DNA from: Armigeres subalbatus
Lineage: Eukaryota; Arthropoda; Insecta; Diptera; Culicidae
Length of the DNA stretch: 64,000 nt
NCBI RefSeq assembly: GCF_024139115.2
Contig: NC_085140.1
Coordinates: forward strand, 456,554,248 to 456,618,247
Reading direction: 5' to 3'
In this document: positions 35,801-47,115 of the stretch, piece after piece
How positions within the stretch are numbered: position 1 is the first letter of the stretch
Layout: each line of letters begins with the position of its first letter
The notes under the pieces: model-generated
What the model saw: only the letters and a program-made list of their open reading frames with translations
The model's database searches: none
What the model was told of the DNA's origin: nothing
Made by a program: the position numbers and the translations under genes

Positions 35801-38800
35801 AGCAACTTTTGCGCTTCGTTCACCATCAACCCGGTCCCGAAACCGAAAACGTCTCAATTGAATAAGTGACTTTTTATTAGTTATTTATTTGTCTGAGTCC
35901 AAGTCGCGCGCAAACTGCAGTTAACACGCTAAGCAAGTGGACTCTGGCAGATTCTTTGCCAGCAGCCAGCTCCAGCCACATTCGCATATTTACGCTGGAA
36001 TTAATTGAAGCGGGACAGTTGACGGGCGTCTAATCGGCAGGGCGCGTCATTAAGGCGGCTGCGGCTGTCGTTGTTTCGCAAAGCAGCTGCCCTTGAGCGT
36101 TATTTGGAACGATCAATGCTGCTGGCCGCGGCGGGTGTCCATTAACGTCTGTTGCATTTTATTGGTGACACTGTCCACGGTCAAGCAGCTGTAAGCAACA
36201 GAACCTTCTTGCGCAGTGTGTTTGTAGTTCCCAAATTAAATATTAATATTTTGTCGGATATATAATCTATAGATTTCAATATAAACCAGCTACTTTAATA
36301 CAAAGTGTTCAAATTTGACACATTTAAAAGAACGTTTCATGGTTTACTGTCTTATTGGACAATAATAAAATGAATCAAGAGCATGTCCAGAATTTAAACA
36401 CAATAAACATCATGAATGGAATATATGGAGTGTGTTTAGCTCGTGATAAAGTAATTATGTTCGATTCATGTGGACATTAAAAACCCAAAATGTCCATTAT
36501 TCCAGTTCAAAGGAATAATCAGAATAAGAACTATTTAGATACAGTGTTCTATTCGTTGTAAATTCAAACCATTATCACCATTATCGGAAAAGATTCCTAT
36601 ACATGATTGTATTATGATACTTCATCTAGAAGAACAATTAGATGCATGAAACAACTGTATCTGGAATGATATCAACCGTAGCAAAATCACCTATTCAACA
36701 ATGAGTCTGACTCCAAACCGCAACAATCAAGATCGATATCGGTTGAAATTCATTGGCTTACCCGAACCCACATAATCCCGAAACTTTGTAACAGAATTCG
36801 ACCCATCATGGCTGGGAAATTAGTTTTAATTCTTCTCGCCAAAGTGGCACGTTCAGAAATATATTGCCAACAATCCAACGGTCCCAGCTCTAAATTGGAA
36901 AACTTCCCTGAGCAATAATAATTTCACTCCTTTTATCTCGGTTGTTCCCAATGTTTATTTCCGTGCGTCGTGTCGTTGGTTGGCCGGCCATCGTCATTCT
37001 TTGGTCTGGCGCACCTACCTTCTGTCCACAAAAACCGCCGAACCGCTAAACAATCCAGCAAATGGTCACAAAGAGCAAAATATTTGTCAGAAGAGTCATT
37101 TTACAGCGAATTTCTGCGAACAATGATGCTGCTGTCGCTCGTACCGAGCCAGAAAACCGGCAAAGGGAGATGAATTCAAACCCGAACGAGACTTAGTGGT
37201 CGGCGCTTCTTGGCTTCCTTGTGCCATTCATCGCCGGCTGGAGAAGAACCGCATCTATTTGGAGCAACTTCTAAGCGAACCAGTTCGAGGTGCCCGAAAC
37301 GGCAACAACAGAAACTGGTTAAAAGTCCAGCAATTGTCCAGAACTGGAGCATGCGGCCAGCAAAACGGACGGTCAACTCGTGCCACGCGATGCAGATGTA
37401 GCCACCTTTCACTGTTCTATGAAGATTAGAGGTGTGTGGTATTTTGAATTGGTTTGGAAGCTTCGAAAATAGTTTACTGAAATGAAATGAAAAAAATGGC
37501 TAAGATACACTCAGACTAGAATTGGCTTAGTAACTGTGGAAAAAAATTCCCTTCTGTCTGGGGAAATAGCAAAAATCAGGAACGAATCTTCCTACATCCA
37601 TTATATTTCTCCTATAATAAAGGAAAGAATCCGTATAACATACCCTTGAAACAAATTTAGACAGACTCAATGGCGGTCGGCGAGGTGTGAATGAGGTTGC
37701 AGCTACGGAACAATGCCGGAGGGTGGATTGAAGCGGGACTGGAAGCACCAGCAAAGTATATGCACAAAAGAAAACTGTTGTTGAAATGCGAGGAGGTGGA
37801 GGACTATGGACCGAAAGTCGGGGGATGCGGAACACGGTGAGATAGATGCCGTTGGAGTGGATTTGGCAGAAGCACCCACCAACCGAACCGACACAGAGAG
37901 AAGACCATTATTGCAATAAAAGAGCTGTGAAATAAGAATTGCGATGGTGGTACGATTGCCGTGGCTATTCATATTATTATTTCAAGAAGTTTATTCTCAA
38001 CGAGCGCTGCCGCTGGTGCTGAGTTGAGAGGAATAAATGGTAAAGTATATTGCTATGGAATAGGGTCAATCAGTATCGTTTGGGGGGCTCTGGATTGGCT
38101 CTCTGCGTTTGTTGCTGGAAGCACTTTTGGGAAACAAGTTCCCCTTGTTCGCCTCACCTAACGACAATCACGACGACGACAACGAAGACGATGACCTAAG
38201 AGTGTCGAAGAACTTTAAAGTGATTGAAATTGTCGTAACTCAAGAATTATGCTTGAATCATACGCTACTTGAATTCGCGTTTTACCTCTCAATTCTCCAA
38301 TAGAATTAGCATCCTTATTGTTTTTTATCTTTATCTTGTTGTCCATGGTGTTTAGCGTCATATCGTCATATGCATAAAAATACACTTCGAGAGATGGCCT
38401 GATTCCAGAAAAAATCTTCTTCCAGTTTGACTCTAAGAACAGTGGATCGGAATCGTCGAGGCAGCTCACTTTGAATAAACCGGCACAATAGAAGGCACCT
38501 GTCCATGACTACCAAGACCAACCCTTTCCCATCCGGCTTACAATAGCTGCTGTTGGGTAATCCTGCATTCTGGGTGAAAATGGTAGAAGGAGAAAATATT
38601 CCACCGTACAAAAGCCACCGCAAGCCGAAGCGAGTGCAAGGCGTGTGCAGTTGATTTATAGCTTCATTGGCCGTCGTTTATTAATTTAATTTCGTGTTTA
38701 TTCCACACCGTATGCACCGTCGAACAAGGGTAGGTTGATCAATAAGGTGGAATCCAATGAAGGAAATTATTCAAATTTTGTCGAAAATAAATATATATGT

Positions 38801-39228
38801 GGATGCATTTTATGCCGCAGAAACAAAGTGATAGTTCTCCAAGTTTTTCTTGAGAGTAGGGTTGACCCGACAGACGTTTTCTACCATATATAACCGAATC
38901 GCATTGGATACTTTATATTTGAGGCCACGAGATTTTTCAGACCCTCATTTTACTCCTCGAGGACAACCGAATGTGTTTGCTTCAAACAGAACATTTGTCC
39001 ATCCATAACCTAGGCCCGAGCCAAGTACCATGCGTACACAACAAACCAATTTACGGGAGCAGACCATTTGCGCAGCGCAGAGGAGCGAACGACTCTATGA
39101 TCCTCGTGCTTAACGGGTTGCAAATACTCATGACACTCGTGCTTAACGGGTTGCAAATACGTTGGAAGAAACTTTGGATCCTTCCGAATATGAAAGATGG
39201 TATGAAGAGCAAATGAAATTAAGCCGAG
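32874..39228. other. long region without a recognised gene
   Basis: Much of 33720-38650 looks unique and more GC-balanced than its surroundings, as expected for intronic or intergenic host DNA. A TTTCG pentamer run lies at 33500-33520. I found no exon-like frame with a recognisable domain; the longest frames are about 100 codons on overlapping strands. This is the most likely place for host regulatory DNA, but I see no specific site to call. Confidence 0.4.
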
Positions 39229-39346
39229 AGTTTTTCAATGAGAATGACACGTAAGAGCAATTCAATACTAAATTTCCAAAACGACTTATCTGCTTTGGTA
39301 AACAAAGATTCAAACGTTGATTTGACGAATCTGATAGCACTCTCAA
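39229..39346 (-). pseudogene. Ty3/gypsy fragment matching 44393-44484
   Basis: The reverse complement shares GAGTGCTATCAGATTCGTC, TTTGAATCTTTGTTTAC and AAAGCAGATAAGTCGTT with the plus strand at 44393-44484, at high identity. It is a second copy of the region just upstream of the protease-like segment, probably gag. Just to its left a 30-bp direct duplication (CGTGCTTAACGGGTTGCAAA twice, 39108-39160) is present. Confidence 0.65.
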
Positions 39347-39689
39347 GCAAAACAGGTAGCAGAAGCTTTCACCATTGGCGTAAATAAGGGAGGCTTAACC
39401 TTCCTTGAAAAAAATCCCCCCCCCCCTACAATTTGAAAGGTTAGTAAGCAGTGATATCAATTTTCAACATATAATGAGCTTGTTTCTCATTTCTGAGAAA
39501 GATTCCTGCGTGGCAGTGAAATTGCACTTGGTATCAATTATTGAAAGGCAATATCTGATTGATTGGAAAGCATCAAAGTAAGCTTGATATGAACAACAAC
39601 GGAGAGCCACAAAATATCAATCAAAGCAATCGTGGTACTTCACCGGCAGTCAAAGACATGTCAACCATCATGGATTGGAGTGATAGTTT

Positions 39690-40607
39690 ATCGGCAGTCT
39701 ACCGCTTGCCTAGCATTCGAGAAGGATTCTCATCAGAATCCGAAAAGAATTCTCATTGGAATCTCTAAAGAATTCTCGCTTAACTTTTCAAAAGGACCTA
39801 AGTAACATTTTTTTCATGATTTAATTTGAGTACTGCAATCAAAAGCTTTCACGTTGTTCTGTTGATTGCGCTAGTCAAATTAATTCATGAAATAAATGTT
39901 ACTTAGGTCCTTTTGAAAAGTTAAGCGAGAATTCCTTTCAGCATCATCAAAGTATTCCAACCGTAATCCACATTGGAAGAATTCACACTGGATTCCTTTC
40001 GGTATCGTTGAGGGATACTCTTGAGAATCTGTGGTGGATACTCTTTATAATCCATGGAGGATTTGCTACGGAATCATTCTGAGATTTGCTTCGAAATTCC
40101 TTAACAATTTGTTTCTGATTACTTCGACGATTTGCTTCGGAATCCCTTAAATATTGAATTCAGAGTCTCTCGACGTGTTGCCTCGGAATCCCTCAATGAT
40201 TTGATTCGGAATCCCTCTGATGATTTACTTCGAAATTTCTCGACGAATTGCTTCTAAATCCTTCGATAATTTGCTTCGGAATACCTCAATGATTTGCTTC
40301 AAAATCCCTGGAGGATTCCCTCCGGAATCACTGAAGGATTCTTAACGGAGCTCCTGGAGTCCCTCGACGATTTGTTTCAGGATCACTCGACAGATTGCTT
40401 CGGAAGGCTTAGACGATTTGCTTCTACTTCCCTGGAACATTGTCTATACTTGGATAATTCACGTCGGAATTCCTTAAACGTTCCCGTCGGAATCCCTGGA
40501 GAATTCCCGTCGACATCTCGTGAGGCTTTGGAATTCCTGAAATATTCCTGCTGGAATCCCCGGATGATTGCCTCCATGATCCCTGGAGGTTTCCTTCCTG
40601 TAGAATT
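39690..40607. repeat. GGAATCCCT/GATTTGCTTC minisatellite
   Basis: Degenerate units of about 27-30 bp, such as CGGAATCCCTCGACGATTTG, recur throughout. Interrupted by the MITE at 39770-39934 and bounded on the right by the LINE tail at about 40608. Frames over it are spurious. Confidence 0.85.
39770..39934. mobile_element. MITE with 43-bp inverted arms
   Basis: GAATTCTCGCTTAACTTTTC, then AAAAGGACCTAAGTAACATTT, faces its exact inverse at 39892-39934. The interior includes CATGATTTAATTTGAG and CAAATTAATTCATG, also inverted. Whether GAATTCTC belongs to the element or to the minisatellite flank is unclear. Confidence 0.85.
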
Positions 40608-43600
40608 ATTATTTATTTATTCAGACTAAGGCCGAAGTGGCCTGTGCGGTATATAAGAGTCTTCTCCATTCGGCTCGGTCCATGGCTACACGTCGCCAAC
40701 CACGCAGTCTACGGAGGGTCCGCAAGTCATCTTCCACCTGATCGATCCACCTTGCCCGCTGCGCACCTCGCCTTCTTGTGCCCGTCGGATCGTTGTCGAG
40801 AACCATTTTCACCGGGTTACTGTCCGACATTCTGGCTACGTGCCCGGCCCATTGCAGTCGTCCGATTTTCGCGGTGTGAACGATGGATGGTTCTCCCAAC
40901 AGCTGATGCAATTCGTGGTTCATTCGCCTCCTCCACGTACCGTCCGCCATCTGCACCCCACCATAGATAGTACGCAGCACTTTCCTTTCGAAAACTCCAA
41001 GTGCGCGTTGGTCCTCCACGAGCATCGTCCAGGTCTCGTGTCCGTAGAGGACTACCGGTCTAATTAGCGTTTTGTAGATTGTTAGTTTGGTACGGCGGCG
41101 AACTCTATTCGATCGGAGCGTCTTGCGGAGTCCAAAGTACGTACGATTTCCAGCCACTATGCGTCTCCGAATTTCTCTGCTGGTGTGATTTTCGGCAGTC
41201 ACCAGTGAGCCCAAGTACACAAATTCTTCTACCACCTCGATTTCGTCACCACCGATGCAAACTCGCAGTGGGTGGCTCACATTGTCTTCTCTTGAACCTC
41301 TTCCTATCATGTACTTCGTCTTCGACGTGTTGATGACTAGTCCGATCCGCTTAGCTTCCCTCTTCAGTCTGATGTAGGCTTCCTCCATCTTCTCAAAGTT
41401 ACGTGCCATAATATCAATGTCGTCGGCGAAACCAAATAGCTGGACGGACTTATTGAAAATTGTACCACTCGTGTTAATCCCTGCTCTTCGTATTACCCCT
41501 TCCAAAGCGATGTTGAATAGCAAACACGAAAGACCATCACCTTGCCGTAACCCTCTGCGGGTTTCGAAGGGACTCGAGAATGCCCCTGAAACTCGAACTA
41601 CGCACATCACCCGATCCATCGTCGCTTTGATCAACCGTGTCAGTTTATCCGGAAAACCGTGTTCGTGCATTAGCTGCCATAGCTGGTCCCGATCGATTGT
41701 ATCATATGCGGCTTTGAAGTCGATGAATAGATGATGTGTGGGCACGTTGTATTCGCGGCATTTCTGCAGTACTTGGCGAATGGCGAACACCTGGTCCGTG
41801 GTGGAGCGTTCGCCCATAAAACCCGCCTGGTACTGCCCCACGAACTCCCTTGCAGTTGGTGCTAGTCGACGGCATAAAATTTGGGAGAGTACCTTGTAGG
41901 CGGCGTTCAGCAATGTGATTGCGCGGTAGTTGCTACAATCCAGCTTATCGCCCTTTTGTAGATGGGACACGACACCTTCCATCCACTCCTGCGGCAAAAC
42001 TTCCTCCTCCCAAATCTTGGTAATGACCCAGTGCAGCGCTCTAGCCAGTGCCTCACCACCGTGTTTAAATAGCTCTCCTGGTAGTTGGTCAACCCCAGGG
42101 GCTTTGTTGTTCTTCAGCCGGCCAATCTCCTCATGGATTTCCTGGAGATCCGGAGCCGGTAGAATTATGTCCTGCGCGCGTTCTCCCAGGTCCATCACCA
42201 TACCGCCATCTTCGTCTGCCACATCGCCATTCAGGTGTTCTTCGTAGTGCTGCCGCCACCTTTGGATCACCTCACGCTCGTTCGTAAGAAGGTTCCCGTT
42301 TATGTCCTTACACATATCAGGCTGTGGCACGTGGCCCTTACGTGAACGGTTTAACTTCTCATAGAACTTTCGTGTGTTATTAGCGCGGTACAGTTGCTCC
42401 GTTTCTTCACGGTCTCGATCTTCCTGCTGGCGCTTTTTCCTCCGGAAAATCGAGTTTTGTCTGTTCCGCGCCTGTTTATATCGTGCCTCGTTCGCCCTCG
42501 TGCGGTGTTGCAGCAATCTCGCCCATGCTGCATTCTTCTCTTCCACTAACTGCTCACATTCGCCGTCATACCAGTCGTTTCTCTGATCCGGGGGCACCGT
42601 GCCAAGTGCAGCGGTTGCGGTGCTACCAATGGCGGATCGAATATCGCTCCAGCCATCTTCAAGAGACGCTGCGCCTAGCTGCTCTTCCGTTGGAAGTGCC
42701 ACTTCCAGCTGCTGCGCGTATTCTTGGGCTAGTCTACCGTCTTGTAGCCGCCCAATGTTAAGCCGCGGCGTCCGACTTCGACGCGTGTTGTACACCGTCG
42801 AAAGTTTTGAGCGCAGGCATACTGCAACGAGGTAGTGGTCGGATTCAATATTCGCACTGCGGTAAGTGCGGACGTTCGTGATGTCGGAGAAGAATTTACC
42901 GTCGATTAGAACGTGGTCGATTTGGTTTTCCGTTTCTTGGTTAGGTGATCTCCATGTGGCCTTGTGGATATTTTTGCGGGGAAAGAAGGTGCTTCGGACT
43001 ACCATTCCGCGGGAGGCTGCGAAGTTTATGCATCGTTGGCCGTTGTCATTCGATACGGTGTGCAGACTATCCGGTCCGATGACCGGTCTATACATTTCCT
43101 CCCTTCCTACCTGTGCGTTCATGTCACCGATGACGATTTTTACGTCCCGCAGTGGGCATCCATCGTATGTCTGCTCCAGCTGTGCGTAGAACGCTTCTTT
43201 CTCGTCGTCGGGTCTCCCTTCGTGTGGGCAGTGCACGTTGATGATGCTATAGTTGAAGAAACGGCCTTTAATCCTCAGCTTGCACATCCTTGCGTTGATT
43301 GGCTGCCACCCAATCACGCGTTGGGGCATCTTACCCAGCACTATGAAGCCGGTTCCCAGCTCGTTGGTGGTGCCACAGCTTTGGTAGAAGGTAGCCGCTC
43401 GATGCCCGCTTTTCCACACTTTCTGTCCTGTCCAGCAAATCTCCTGCAGCGCCACGACGTCGAAGTTGCGGGGATGTAATTCATCGTAGATCATCCTGTC
43501 GCAGCCTGCGAAACCTGGCGACTTGCAATTCCATGTTCCAAGCTACCAATCGTGATCCTGTATTCGTCGCCTAGGTCTTTGCCGATTATATCGAGTCGCA
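40608..43600 (-). mobile_element. RTE-like LINE, nearly intact
   Basis: A single long ORF is followed, right after its TGA stop, by a tail of only about 15 bases (ATAAATAAATAATAATT). A very short 3' UTR ending in a simple repeat is typical of RTE-group elements. The 5' part upstream of 43494 still shows the expected endonuclease start in another frame. The 5' boundary and TSD were not resolved. Related fragment: 48937-49154. Confidence 0.8.
40621..43494 (-). CDS. RTE-like retrotransposon polyprotein (endonuclease-RT)
   Basis: 957 codons without a stop. Order: an APE-type endonuclease with ALQEICW near residue 15, GDMNAQVG near 120 and SDHYLVAV near 220; a coiled, charged linker; RT with NNKAPGVDQLPGELFKHGG, QAGFMGERSTTDQVFAIRQV, FIDFKAAYDTIDR, RRGLRQGDGLSCLLFNIALE and the catalytic FGFADDIDIM; then a C-terminal part with EFVYLGSLVTAEN, IRPVVLYGHETW and GRLQWAGHVARMSD. 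The enzyme would nick target DNA and prime cDNA on the 3' end of its RNA. The called ATG is probably not the native start: the phrase LGTWNCKSPGFAGCD lies directly upstream in frame, but is preceded by TAG at about 43542, while the upstream leader reads on in the next frame. One small indel there is the likely lesion. Confidence 0.88.
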   Translation of the reverse strand: MIYDELHPRNFDVVALQEICWTGQKVWKSGHRAATFYQSCGTTNELGTGFIVLGKMPQRVIGWQPINARMCKLRIKGRFFNYSIINVHCPHEGRPDDEKEAFYAQLEQTYDGCPLRDVKIVIGDMNAQVGREEMYRPVIGPDSLHTVSNDNGQRCINFAASRGMVVRSTFFPRKNIHKATWRSPNQETENQIDHVLIDGKFFSDITNVRTYRSANIESDHYLVAVCLRSKLSTVYNTRRSRTPRLNIGRLQDGRLAQEYAQQLEVALPTEEQLGAASLEDGWSDIRSAIGSTATAALGTVPPDQRNDWYDGECEQLVEEKNAAWARLLQHRTRANEARYKQARNRQNSIFRRKKRQQEDRDREETEQLYRANNTRKFYEKLNRSRKGHVPQPDMCKDINGNLLTNEREVIQRWRQHYEEHLNGDVADEDGGMVMDLGERAQDIILPAPDLQEIHEEIGRLKNNKAPGVDQLPGELFKHGGEALARALHWVITKIWEEEVLPQEWMEGVVSHLQKGDKLDCSNYRAITLLNAAYKVLSQILCRRLAPTAREFVGQYQAGFMGERSTTDQVFAIRQVLQKCREYNVPTHHLFIDFKAAYDTIDRDQLWQLMHEHGFPDKLTRLIKATMDRVMCVVRVSGAFSSPFETRRGLRQGDGLSCLLFNIALEGVIRRAGINTSGTIFNKSVQLFGFADDIDIMARNFEKMEEAYIRLKREAKRIGLVINTSKTKYMIGRGSREDNVSHPLRVCIGGDEIEVVEEFVYLGSLVTAENHTSREIRRRIVAGNRTYFGLRKTLRSNRVRRRTKLTIYKTLIRPVVLYGHETWTMLVEDQRALGVFERKVLRTIYGGVQMADGTWRRRMNHELHQLLGEPSIVHTAKIGRLQWAGHVARMSDSNPVKMVLDNDPTGTRRRGAQRARWIDQVEDDLRTLRRLRGWRRVAMDRAEWRRLLYTAQATSALV

Positions 43601-44392
43601 TTATCTCTTATATTGTTCGTAATGATTGGTTTTCTAGGCGGCTTATTGGGCCTGCGCAAACCTCCTGTCTCGTCGGAGGGCCGTCGTGTCAGGGCTGTTT
43701 AGCGTCCCACCTAACACCAGGACTTGGGCTTGTGCGCTTTGAGCGGCACACGGTCGCTTTGGTGGGGCCTACTTGCGGATACATGCAGCTTTTTATAGAG
43801 GTTTAACAGGGCCCACTGTCAAACCCCACCACATCCTAGGCAAGCCCCACAACTCGCAGATGGGCTGGGGAGGGATCGTCAAGCCCTTGGACATAGTCCC
43901 TGCTGCCCGCGAATACCTGGAGAAATGTTACATTACTTTTATCTTCATTTGAGATTAATAGAATGTTTCCCAAATATGCAAAAATATTCACTGCCTTGGT
44001 TGGAACCTGATGGCGATCCATCACATTGTCCTTTGAGCGTTCGGGACAAATCTACTACACTACTACACTCAGACGCGATAGCCATACGCTAACAATTTGA
44101 GTCGTTGTTGCAATCATCGGCAGGTAAACAAACACACTTCGAAACACAACAGAAAGCACGTGCTTGAGAAAATATCGATGAGTATGATTGATACGCAATT
44201 ACCTTAGGTGGTTGGACCGGATTTATCACATTACCACTAATATAACTTAATGAGGTGGTAAAATGTTCGAGAATTTTTGAAAATAAGTTCAAAATAGAGA
44301 AAATGAAGGGGCTATAGCCCCCATAGGCATCGGGGCTAGTTACGCTTCACCTACTTCACCTACGCCTTCACCTACTTATTGATGACGTTGGT
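43601..44392. other. LINE 5' leader and flank
   Basis: 43601-43920 is GC-rich and may be the 5' UTR of the minus-strand LINE. 43920-44392 is mixed sequence with no frame of interest and could include the start of the Ty3/gypsy relic. No LTR pair was found by eye. Confidence 0.4.
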
Positions 44393-44710
44393 TTGCGTGG
44401 GAGTGCTATCAGATTCGTCGAATCAATGTTTGAATCTTTGTTTACAAAAGCAGATAAGTCGTTATGAAAATTTGGTATTGAATTGGAGAACTTGAACATA
44501 GAAGTAATGATACGGATAAAACCGAACCAGAACAAGCCGAGCCAATTTTTTTAGACGAAACAGAGTGGATGACGAAATAGTTCGAATGAATCACATATCC
44601 CCACTTCCATATATTAAAGTTACTACCACTAGAGAACAAATAAAATAGCTTATAGACTGTGGAGCAAATATAAACATTATTTCAAACAAATGGGCACACA
44701 ATTCTGATCA
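44393..44710 (+). pseudogene. gypsy gag end and aspartic protease remains
   Basis: The motif IDCGANINIISN near 44650 is a variant of the retropepsin active site (D-[ST]-G-A type). Here serine/threonine is replaced by cysteine and the frame has stops, so it is inactive. The upstream part (44393-44484) is duplicated on the minus strand at 39229-39346. Confidence 0.6.
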
Positions 44711-44884
44711 ACAATAATACTATTCAAAAAACTATTAAGGAAGTTACAGGAAACAACACCGTTTCAGAAGCCATAAATTCTGTATATATGATTTTCATAC
44801 CTTTTTTATTGCGGAACCATAGGCACTGGAATAATTTTCAATGAGTCTTTCAATCTTATTTCAAATCGAAGAATTTAACAATTA

Positions 44885-45065
44885 GGGCCGATGCCCACGT
44901 AGAGTTTTTTTCAAGCTGCGTGCACGCCGCGTCCACGCAAGGTACCCAGCATCAAATGTAGTCGTGCACACGTTTATGTTTGCATTGCTCAATTTGATGC
45001 TGGGTACCTTGCGTGAGCGCGGCGTGCACGCAGCGTAAAAAAAACCGCTACGTGGACATCGGCCC
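44885..45065. mobile_element. PIF/Harbinger-type MITE, TTA TSD
   Basis: GGGCCGATGCCCACGTAG at the left is mirrored by CTACGTGGACATCGGCCC at the right. TTA flanks both ends (44882-44884, 45066-45068). 181 bp with arms of about 75 bp. A TWA-type TSD with GGG-initial ends fits the PIF/Harbinger superfamily. Confidence 0.88.
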
Positions 45066-45424
45066 TTAGTTGGCGTTAATGACACACTAAACATTCCGAT
45101 TCATTTCTACACACCAACATTATTCCCTACGAAAATAAATTCAGCAATTGTGACTAAAGAAATGAGACTCGAGCACCTCACAGTACACGAAAAATACAAA
45201 TTAATCCCTGTCTTGAAGCAATATGAAGATTTTTTTTCATAATCCTACCAGTACTCTTTCTTGTGCCACAAATGTTAAATGAGACGTAAGAACTACTGAC
45301 GATCTACCAGTATATCAAAAAACCTACCCTTACCTCATGGCTTACAGAGATAAAGTAGATAAACAGATGAAAAAACTTATTGAATAACTAATATTATCGA
45401 TCAGTTAGGAGGAAATGAGTATTT

Positions 45425-45960
45425 TTCACCCTCGATTTGACATCGGGTTTCCATTGGAGCTAGATGAACCCTAGGGACAATTAACAAGTTTCTTCGTATG
45501 CCATTTGGCCTCAAGAACGCTCCCGCTATCTTTCAAAGAGCGATGAATTTGAATGAAATTTTACGAGAGCCGTTGGCAAACAATGCTATGTCTATATCGA
45601 CGACTTTGTAGCTTTCGGAAAATCTCTCGAAGAACATAATGCAAATTAAAAAGCTATTCGCGAAACATTACGCAAGGCAAATTTGAAAATCCAACCAGAC
45701 AAATCCGAATTTCTCCAAAATTTAATCGAATTTTTGGGTTTATATAATTTCGGACGAAGGTATTAAACATACCGACAAAAAGGATCGAAGCATTAAGAAA
45801 TTTTTCTGTACCAAAAGATTTGAAATAGTTTAGAGGATTATTAGGACTGGTTAGTTGTTGCAGAAGATTTGTTAAAGATTTCGCCAAAATAGTCAAAACT
45901 CCAACAAATTTGCTGTGAGCGGATGGGAACCCTAATTCACAAAGGGAAATAAGTCGTAAT
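45425..45960 (+). pseudogene. gypsy reverse transcriptase remains
   Basis: The motif RMPFGLKNAPAIFQRAM lies near 45497-45548. The catalytic YIDDFVAFG follows near 45590 after a frame change, and GLVSCCRRFVKDFAKI near 45845-45890. These are standard landmarks of Ty3/gypsy RT and the connection region. Stops and frame changes make it dead. The foldback at 45990 separates it from the RNase H remains. Confidence 0.85.
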
Positions 45961-45989
45961 CAAAAGGAAGTAGTGACGTATTCACATGA

Positions 45990-46798
45990 GGAAGGGTCGT
46001 TTGTCCGGAACCGATCCGGCCGAAAGCCATTTGACCGAATGTCACTAGGCCGAACAAACCAGTAGGCCGAAACCCATCTGGCCGAAAGTCATTTGGCCGA
46101 AAGAGTCATTTGGCCGAAAGGGTCATTTTGCCAAAAGGGTCGTTTGGCCTAAAGGGTCATTAGGCCGAAAAGGTCATTTGGCCGAAAGTGTCATTAGGCT
46201 GAAAGGGTCATTTGGCCGAAATGGTAATTTGGCCGAAAAGGTCATTTGGCCGAATACGTCATTTGAAAAATGAGAAATTTGGAATGAGAAGAACTTCTCA
46301 CTCTTAATTTTTCTCTTCTCACTGTAAAAAGTGAGAAGTGAAACGTCTCACTAATCACTTCGCGCTTCTGACTTTTGACATCGAGAAGTGAGAAGTCAGA
46401 CGTCTCACTTCTCACTCTTCATTTCTCACTTCTCGCTGTCAAAAGTGGGAAGCGAGAAGTGAGTAATGAGACGTGAGACGGCGCTACTCACTTTTTACAG
46501 TGAGAAGAGAAAAATTAAGAGTAAGAAGTGAAACGTCTCACTTCTCATTCCTACTTTTTCATCTCACTTTTGAAATGTCCCTTTTGGCCAAATGACCCTT
46601 TTGGTCAAATGACCCTTTCGGTCAAATGACCCTTTAGGCCAAACGACCCTTTCGGCCAAATTACCCATTTGGCCAAATGACCCTTTCGGCCTAATGGTCT
46701 GTTCGACCAAATGGTATATTCGGCCAATTAACTTTCGGCCTAGTGGCATTCGGCCAAATGGCTTTCGGCCGAATGGGTTTCGGCCAAACGACCCTTCC
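45990..46798. mobile_element. foldback element with 17-bp repeat arms
   Basis: GGAAGGGTCGTTTG at the left and CAAACGACCCTTCC at the right frame two arms. The left arm (46008-46267) is made of CATTTGGCCGAAAGGGT units of 17 bp; the right arm (46575-46798) has the inverse units. The core (46268-46574) is itself a nested inverted repeat of GAGAAGTGAGA text. It splits the gypsy RT from its RNase H. Frames here translating as WPKGSFGQ-like repeats are by-products. Confidence 0.85.
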
Positions 46799-46911
46799 CC
46801 TTTGAAAGGTCATTAGGCCGAAAAAGTCATTTGGCCGGAAAGGTCATTTGGCCGAAAGGGTCATTTGGCCAAGAGGGTCATTTGGTCGAAATGGTCATTT
46901 GGCCGAATGAT
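46799..46911. repeat. further 17-bp units right of the foldback
   Basis: After CCTTTGAAAG the units return to the left-arm orientation (GGTCATTTGGCCGAAAG). They look like a second partial arm or an unequal-exchange product. Confidence 0.75.
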
Positions 46912-46992
46912 TTCTCCAAGCAATTTCTGATCACTGTTGCTGTTGGCGCTGTGCTAAGTCAAGGTGAAATAGGCAAAGCTAAGCCTATCCAC
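46912..46992 (+). pseudogene. gypsy RNase H remains
   Basis: The phrase AVGAVLSQGEIGKAKPIHFA matches the well-conserved RNase H block of Ty3/gypsy elements. The catalytic aspartate normally found just before it is replaced or lost. It is cut on the right by a Penelope-like fragment. Confidence 0.8.
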
Positions 46993-47115
46993 TTTGCGTC
47001 GTGTCAAGTACGAGACACTGAAGACGGCCTCACAGTTGAGGTCGGAATATGTATCTGCAAAGATAACAAAACGTAGTGGAATTAAATGGAAAGTACTAAA
47101 CTCATCTTAGACGGT
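46993..47115 (+). mobile_element. Penelope-like terminal fragment with degenerate hammerhead motif
   Basis: It begins with GTGTCAAGTACGAGACACTG and continues to AACTCATCTTAGACGG, matching the right terminal repeat of the element at 51195-54031. The hammerhead-like block at 47014-47058 keeps CTGAAGA and GTATC but has GGAA in place of GAAA and a broken stem I, so it should be inactive. Confidence 0.75.

Noticed and set aside
33720..38650. Hidden multi-exon host gene in the unique-looking region
   Set aside because: No recognisable domain, no consistent frame series and no conserved splice-bounded coding block could be seen; transcript data would be needed.
40644..43479. Plus-strand frames of 60-171 codons
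   Set aside because: Antisense shadows of the LINE polyprotein on the minus strand.
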